Assembly (NCBI GenBank): GCA_902783735.1
Contig: CACZSE010000207.1
Location: forward strand, 1 to 8,510
Direction: 5' to 3'
Source: an uncultured Lachnospiraceae bacterium
Lineage (GTDB): Bacteria > Bacillota > Clostridia > Lachnospirales > Lachnospiraceae
Length of the DNA: 8,510 nt
The notes under the pieces are model-generated. The model was not told the origin of the DNA and did no database searches. It was given only the letters and a program-made list of their open reading frames with translations. Shown in pieces: positions 6,755 through 8,510 of the stretch (the first letter of the stretch is position 1; the number at the start of each line of letters is the position of its first letter). The translations under genes were made by a program, and so were the position numbers.

Positions 6755-7776
6755 TCCCCAACTTTTTCACCGTTTATAAGCTGCATCATGAGTCTGACAC
6801 TGCGGGTTGCAGTTTCTTTTACGGGATATGAAAAAGATTCGTAAGAATAAGCTTCAAGGCGGCTTAAATAACTTTTATCAAAAGAGTATATATGAGGCAG
6901 CAGCTCCTTATCTTTAATGAGATCACAAAGTGCAGATGCTATCTCGTCATTATGACATATTATAGAATTGTTCTTTTGGACATCTTTTGAAAGCTTCGTT
7001 AACAGATCATTTAGTCTGAGGATGCGTCCGGTTGTCCTGTATTCATTAAAACAGTCGGACGTAAGCCAAAGTATATGATCATCATCAGGTGCCTTTCCTT
7101 TTTCCAGTAACCCTTCGATATAACCTTGATACCGATTCAAAGATCTGCGACTGTCACAGACAAAGATGCCGTAGATATCATCAGATTCGGTATACAGTCT
7201 GCTTACCAGCCTGTATGTATCATAGAAATCATCGTATCTTATACAGGCAAATGAATCATCGTAGCAGTCGGTAAAGAATAATGTGGGGATATGCTTTTGA
7301 GAAAGCTTACCATAGAGCATGATATTTGGATTTGGGATTGCGCTTTTAAAGGGTATACTTATGATACCGCGAACAGGAGATTCCAAAACTGAAAGCAGTA
7401 TCTCCCTTTCTTTATCTATCCTGCCATCAGTTACATGCACATCGAGTTTAAATCCATGTTCATAAAATGCAGCCGTAAGAGTGCTTATAATTTCGGGAAA
7501 AATGTAATCTTCTTCGCTTTCGGTCAAAAGTACGATATGATTTCTGAGAGAATACAGACTGTTTGACACATATATACCGCTTCCCTGACGTTTATAAATG
7601 TAATTCTCTTTAAGCAGCAGATCAAGAGCCTGTCTTATGGTAGGTCTGCTGACTCCATATATCTGAGACAGTTCTCTTTCGGTGGGAAGTTTTTTACTCT
7701 TACATTTATCACTGTTTATATATTCAATTATCTTGGTTGCAATAAGCTTATATTTTGCCGTCATATCATATTTCAC
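6742..7776 (-). CDS. GntR-family repressor with LacI/PBP-type sugar-binding domain (AraR-like)
   Basis: A 344-residue cytoplasmic repressor. A GntR-type winged HTH (about 5-72) carries the signature KLPTERELSQIYGVSRPTIR, then LLLKENYIYKRQGSGIYV. A LacI-like ligand-binding domain follows (about 78-340). Several stretches resemble B. subtilis AraR: EEDYIFPEIISTL, SAIPNPNIMLYGKL, NRYQGYIEGLLEKG, ICHNDEIASALCDLI and YSFDKSYLSRL. In AraR the domain binds L-arabinose and releases DNA. Here the effector is likely an arabinose- or galactose-like sugar, but this is not proven by sequence. The frame can start at GTG 7776 or at ATG 7764 (residue 5); neither has a clear SD, so the start is uncertain. The gene is divergent from the importer lipoprotein gene across a repeat-rich 400-bp region, the usual arrangement for a local autoregulated repressor. 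It converges with the AraC-type regulator gene. Confidence 0.88.
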   Translation of the reverse strand: MKYDMTAKYKLIATKIIEYINSDKCKSKKLPTERELSQIYGVSRPTIRQALDLLLKENYIYKRQGSGIYVSNSLYSLRNHIVLLTESEEDYIFPEIISTLTAAFYEHGFKLDVHVTDGRIDKEREILLSVLESPVRGIISIPFKSAIPNPNIMLYGKLSQKHIPTLFFTDCYDDSFACIRYDDFYDTYRLVSRLYTESDDIYGIFVCDSRRSLNRYQGYIEGLLEKGKAPDDDHILWLTSDCFNEYRTTGRILRLNDLLTKLSKDVQKNNSIICHNDEIASALCDLIKDKELLPHIYSFDKSYLSRLEAYSYESFSYPVKETATRSVRLMMQLINGEKVGEIIV

Positions 7777-7979
7777 AAAAGGTTTAAAAATCTTAATAAC
7801 AGATCAACAACATCAATTTTTATTTTCATTTTTGGATCGGATCACAGTAATAATTTTAAATCGGATGCGCACAGTATATTAAAAGTGCACATATGGTATC
7901 ACTGCATAAAAACGTACCGAGTATCGTAGGAAAGTGTCGTGTCTGTTATTTGATAATAAAAAAGTGTACCAAATAGTAA

Positions 7980-7995
7980 AAATGTAAATACAAGT
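7980..7995. promoter_or_regulatory. AraR-like operator candidate
   Basis: The box has the core TGTA-AA-TACA at 7983-7992. The B. subtilis AraR operator, recalled as ATTTGTACGTACAAAT, has the same TGTA-N2-TACA core, and 11 of 16 positions agree over the box. A further half-site, ATTTGTAT, follows at 8001-8008 and forms the inverted repeat ATACAA-N9-TTGTAT (7988-8008) with the right half of this box. The site would sit at or just after the predicted start of the regulator transcript, fitting autorepression. This is inference from memory of the consensus. Confidence 0.4.
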
Positions 7996-8010
7996 ATAAA
8001 ATTTGTATAG

Positions 8011-8040
8011 ATTATACCATATTTTTGAAAAAATTGGTAA
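8011..8040 (-). promoter_or_regulatory. Candidate promoter of the AraR-like regulator gene
   Basis: Read on the minus strand, there is a perfect -10 box TATAAT (8016-8011) with an upstream TGG (extended -10). A weak -35 box TTACCA (8040-8035) lies 18 bases away. The predicted start is near 8004, giving a leader of about 228 bases before GTG 7776. A second, weaker candidate is TTTACT-N16-TATTAT (7980-7953). Confidence 0.45.
8015..8039. repeat. Inverted repeat covering the regulator promoter
   Basis: The left arm is TACCA (8015-8019), one bulged T, then ATTTT (8021-8025). The centre is TGAA, and the right arm is AAAAT plus TGGTA (8030-8039). Ten base pairs with one bulge make a symmetric element. 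It spans almost exactly the -35 to extended -10 of the minus-strand promoter, where a bound repressor would block RNA polymerase. Confidence 0.45.
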
Positions 8041-8080
8041 AGATAAAATGACGAAACCCTTTTTGACGGCTTTCAAAGTG

Positions 8081-8109
8081 TTGAACAGATAACCCGGAAA
8101 ATCTAGACT
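8081..8109 (+). promoter_or_regulatory. Candidate promoter of the sugar-binding lipoprotein gene
   Basis: TTGAAC (8081-8086), a 17-base spacer and TAGACT (8104-8109) match consensus at 4 of 6 positions each. The predicted start is near 8116, with a leader of about 60 bases. The modest match suits a promoter that needs an activator such as the AraC-type regulator. TTGACG at 8063-8068 is an alternative -35 but has no good -10 partner at 16-18 bases. Confidence 0.3.
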
Positions 8110-8117
8110 AAAATCAC

Positions 8118-8134
8118 AAGGTTGAACAAACCTT
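8118..8134. repeat. Perfect inverted repeat upstream of the lipoprotein gene, operator candidate
   Basis: AAGGTT-GAACA-AACCTT is an exact 6+6 inverted repeat with a 5-base centre, ending 42 bases before ATG 8177. It falls just downstream of the predicted transcription start, a typical repressor position. The word AAACCTTT on its right side also occurs at the start of the minus-strand regulator (7783-7790 region, minus strand). Confidence 0.45.
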
Positions 8135-8162
8135 TACAAATCTTTCATTAGTTTAATTTATT

Positions 8163-8170
8163 AGGGAGGA
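8163..8170 (+). promoter_or_regulatory. Strong ribosome binding site of the lipoprotein gene
   Basis: AGGGAGGA lies 6 bases before ATG 8177. It is the strongest properly spaced SD in the window, consistent with a highly expressed binding protein. Confidence 0.85.
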
Positions 8171-8176
8171 AAAATA

Positions 8177-8510
8177 ATGAAGAAAAAAGTATTGAGCGCA
8201 TTCATGAGCGTAGCAATGGCAGTTACACTGTTAGTAGGATGTGGCGGCTCAGCACCGGCACCCGCAGCAGAGGCTCCGGCACCTGCAGCAGAAGAGACCA
8301 AGACAGAAGTTGTTGCTGAAACAGAGGCAGAGGCTCCGGCAGATACAGGAAGCGCACTTATCAAGGTTGGTATCATCAATAACGATCCCAATGAGTCAGG
8401 ATATCGTACAGCAAACGATAAGGATCTGAAGGCTACATTCTGTGAAGCAAACGGATATGATGCACAGTTCGCATACAGCCTTAAGAACGATGAGCAGATC
8501 GCAGCAGCTC
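8177..8510 (+). CDS. Sugar ABC transporter substrate-binding lipoprotein, N-terminal part (runs off window end)
   Basis: The 111 visible residues begin with MKKK and a short hydrophobic signal peptide ending in a lipobox, LVGC, with the lipidated Cys22. An Ala/Pro/Glu-rich linker (about 23-60) tethers the binding domain to the membrane; it contains APAPAAE twice in tandem. The binding domain starts near residue 61 (LIKVGIINNDPNESGYRTAN) and has the Peripla_BP_4 type I fold start seen in ribose, xylose and galactose binding proteins. It shares E-S-x-Y-R-T-A-N with the anchored sensor protein (E-S-x-W-R-T-A-N). All four visible Ile codons are ATC, whereas the neighbouring genes often use ATA, as expected of a highly expressed gene. 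It is probably the first gene of an importer operon with ATPase and permease genes beyond the window. Ligand unknown; likely a monosaccharide. Confidence 0.88.
   Translation, partial: MKKKVLSAFMSVAMAVTLLVGCGGSAPAPAAEAPAPAAEETKTEVVAETEAEAPADTGSALIKVGIINNDPNESGYRTANDKDLKATFCEANGYDAQFAYSLKNDEQIAAA
8252..8293 (+). repeat. Tandem 21-base repeat in the lipoprotein linker
   Basis: Two adjacent 21-base units (8252-8272 and 8273-8293) each encode APAPAAE and differ at three third-codon positions. A 15-base copy, GCAGAGGCTCCGGCA, at 8267-8281 recurs exactly at 8327-8341. The linker probably grew by short duplications and may vary in length between strains. Confidence 0.75.

Larger units (their letters stand above)
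7777..8176. other. Divergent, AT-rich regulatory intergenic region
   Basis: These 400 bases separate the AraR-like gene (minus) from the sugar-binding lipoprotein gene (plus). No convincing coding region is present; the one minus-strand frame here starts with TTG, lacks an SD and is low-complexity. The region holds candidate promoters for both directions, at least three inverted repeats (7980-8008, 8015-8039, 8118-8134), repeated AAAGTG words (7882, 7931, 7961, 8075) and a direct repeat GTTGAACA (8080, 8121). Each of the stronger ones is listed separately. The leaders of both flanking genes would lie here, but I see no recognisable riboswitch or T-box. Confidence 0.8.

Noticed and set aside
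6740..6775. Rho-independent terminator at the convergent junction
   Set aside because: The palindrome is AT-rich with a one-base centre and the nearest T-run is separated by CCCCAAC; it does not meet the usual pattern.
7879..8076. 65-codon minus-strand frame in the divergent region
   Set aside because: It has a TTG start, no SD and an aromatic/Ile-rich composition typical of translated AT-rich spacer, and it overlaps the candidate promoter.
8062..8077. Catabolite response (cre) site at TTTGA-N6-TCAAA
   Set aside because: It is a symmetric 16-base element, but it lacks the cre core spacing and central CG arrangement, so the match to TGNAANCGNWNNCA fails.
8161..8429. Two frames (minus 8161-8391, plus 8241-8429) in the lipoprotein region
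   Set aside because: Both are out-of-frame shadows of the Ala/Pro/Glu linker, whose GCA repeats give low-complexity frames; the real frame has a strong SD, signal peptide and lipobox.

Overview
The window looks like a chromosomal segment of a low-GC, Gram-positive anaerobe of the Clostridia, most likely Lachnospiraceae (Butyrivibrio/Roseburia-like). This is an inference from several things: the frequent ATA and AGA codons, the purine-rich Shine-Dalgarno (SD) sites, a lipoprotein-type sugar-binding protein, a YesM/YesN-type kinase and regulator pair, an AraR-type regulator and a YhaM-type exoribonuclease. No rRNA, tRNA, CRISPR array, transposase or phage gene is visible.

Layout. (1) Positions 2-298 hold the 3' end of trmL, a tRNA wobble-nucleotide 2'-O-methyltransferase. 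(2) Positions 339-1622 encode a membrane-anchored HtrA/DegP-like protein with a PDZ domain whose catalytic His and Asp appear to be lost. It is preceded by a very good sigma-A-type promoter placed so close that the mRNA may be leaderless. (3) Positions 1657-2604 encode YhaM, a 3'-5' exoribonuclease (OB fold plus HD domain). (4) Positions 2637-6727 are a tight three-gene sensory cassette: a LytS/YesM-type histidine kinase, a membrane-anchored YtfQ-like sugar-binding protein whose start overlaps the kinase stop, and a long AraC-type response regulator. (5) A convergent gene at 6742-7776 (minus strand) is a GntR/AraR-type repressor with a sugar-sensing domain. (6) A 400-bp AT-rich divergent intergenic region carries several inverted and direct repeats that look like operators. 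(7) From 8177 to the window end there is the start of a lipoprotein sugar-binding protein, probably the first gene of an ABC sugar importer.

Working model (inference). Genes 4 form a three-component sugar sensor. The anchored binding protein captures a sugar outside the cell, probably a furanose or related monosaccharide given its strong resemblance to the galactofuranose-binding protein YtfQ. It then controls the kinase, which phosphorylates the AraC-type regulator. The regulator would activate the importer beginning at 8177, while the AraR-like protein represses it, and possibly itself, until sugar is present inside the cell. The sensor and the transport lipoprotein share the same ligand-loop motif (E-S-x-W/Y-R-T-A-N), which supports a common ligand. 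The most unusual items are the pseudo-protease with its possibly leaderless start, the uncleaved anchor on the sensor binding protein, and the dense operator-like architecture of the 7777-8176 region.
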